Shown: piece by piece, positions 63,801 to 64,000 of the stretch
Numbering within the stretch: position 1 is the stretch's first letter
Layout: every line of letters begins with the position of its first letter
Program-made: the position numbers and the translations under genes
The notes under the pieces: generated by a model
Database searches by the model: none
Told to the model about the DNA's origin: nothing
Seen by the model: only the letters and a program-made list of their open reading frames with translations
Assembly (NCBI RefSeq): GCF_014652215.1
Contig: NZ_BMYJ01000007.1
Coordinates: 124,001 to 188,000 of the forward strand
Source of the DNA: Neogemmobacter tilapiae
GTDB lineage: Bacteria > Pseudomonadota > Alphaproteobacteria > Rhodobacterales > Rhodobacteraceae
DNA length: 64,000 bases
Direction: 5' to 3'

Positions 63801-64000
63801 TCCTTTGGTTGCGGCGCAATCCGGGGTTGGCCGGTATTCTGGTTCTTTTTGCCGGTCTTTATCTGATTTACCACATGTTGCATCCGCGCGGCTTTACCTC
63901 GGCTGTGCTGATCCAGAATGCCAATGAATCGGTGGCCATCGCATTTGTTGCGATGGCGCAGACGGTGCCAGTGTTGGCGCGGGGCTTGGACCTGTCTGTG
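63797..64000 (+). CDS. Sugar ABC transporter permease (RbsC type), N-terminal part (truncated by window edge)
   Basis: The first 68 residues of a permease, beginning MILWLRRNPGLAGILVLFAG, followed by a hydrophobic helix and AFVAMAQTVPVLARGLDLSV, the family segment that normally reads GGIDLSVG. It overlaps the ATPase stop by 4 bp and continues off the window. Confidence 0.87.
   Translation, partial: MILWLRRNPGLAGILVLFAGLYLIYHMLHPRGFTSAVLIQNANESVAIAFVAMAQTVPVLARGLDLSV

Overview
This window looks like a chromosomal stretch of a high-GC alphaproteobacterium of the Rhodobacteraceae/Paracoccaceae type. The basis is the opgG-opgI-opgH-opgC gene order known from Rhodobacter sphaeroides, a fused MrpA/B antiporter subunit, a 4-hydroxyproline-betaine epimerase homologue that closely resembles Paracoccus proteins, and the dense mix of small-molecule ABC importers and catabolic operons. 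No tRNA, rRNA, insertion sequence, phage gene or CRISPR array was seen. The genome assignment is inference from gene content, not from a marker gene.

Layout. (1) 1-4837: an L-rhamnose locus, with the DeoR regulator and the start of the rhamnose binding protein on the minus strand and rhaD and rhaI on the plus strand. Between them lies a striking 10-bp-periodic operator array. (2) 4874-13071: a minus-strand catabolic operon facing a LacI regulator. It encodes a di-iron membrane hydroxylase, a sugar-type ABC importer, a Rieske ferredoxin, a hydroxypyruvate-isomerase-like TIM barrel, a PanB paralogue lacking canonical metal ligands, and an IolG-like dehydrogenase. I do not recognise this combination as a described pathway. 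(3) 13283-15848: a cobalamin riboswitch leading into a Rieske betaine-demethylase pair (gbcAB type). (4) 16075-20861: osmoregulated periplasmic glucan synthesis. (5) 20874-37180: a betaine/hydroxyproline-betaine catabolic island. It holds a LysR regulator, a second gbcAB pair, an MttB-family methyltransferase, HpbD epimerase and two SDRs. Convergent to these is a GntR-led operon (DapA-like deaminase, aldehyde dehydrogenase, FAD oxidase, proline-racemase-family protein), and divergent from the GntR gene is a ProVWX importer. (6) 37285-39883: an AcoR-like regulator without an AAA+ domain, followed by an acetaldehyde-type aldehyde dehydrogenase. (7) 39937-45949: a complete Mrp cation/proton antiporter operon. 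(8) 46176-60647: a second poorly characterised catabolic regulon with two divergent histidinol-dehydrogenase-like oxidoreductases, an SDR, a bicupin, an alpha/beta hydrolase, an HpcH/HpaI aldolase, an amidase with an AtzG-like small partner, a LacI regulator, a MalFGK-type importer and a tandem SnoaL-like protein. Four copies of one palindrome (consensus ATTGCATAC/GTATGCAAT) tie these units together. (9) 61086-64000: the start of a ribose-type ABC importer, cut off by the window edge.

How the parts fit: most of the window is devoted to importing and oxidising plant- or osmolyte-derived solutes (rhamnose, betaines, hydroxyproline derivatives and at least two unknown compounds), alongside osmotic and ion homeostasis (periplasmic glucans, Mrp). 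The most interesting candidates for new biology are the B12-riboswitch-controlled Rieske demethylase, the PanB-like/Rieske/di-iron hydroxylase operon, the Ser/Thr proline-racemase-family enzyme, and the LacI palindrome regulon around the paired HisD-like enzymes.
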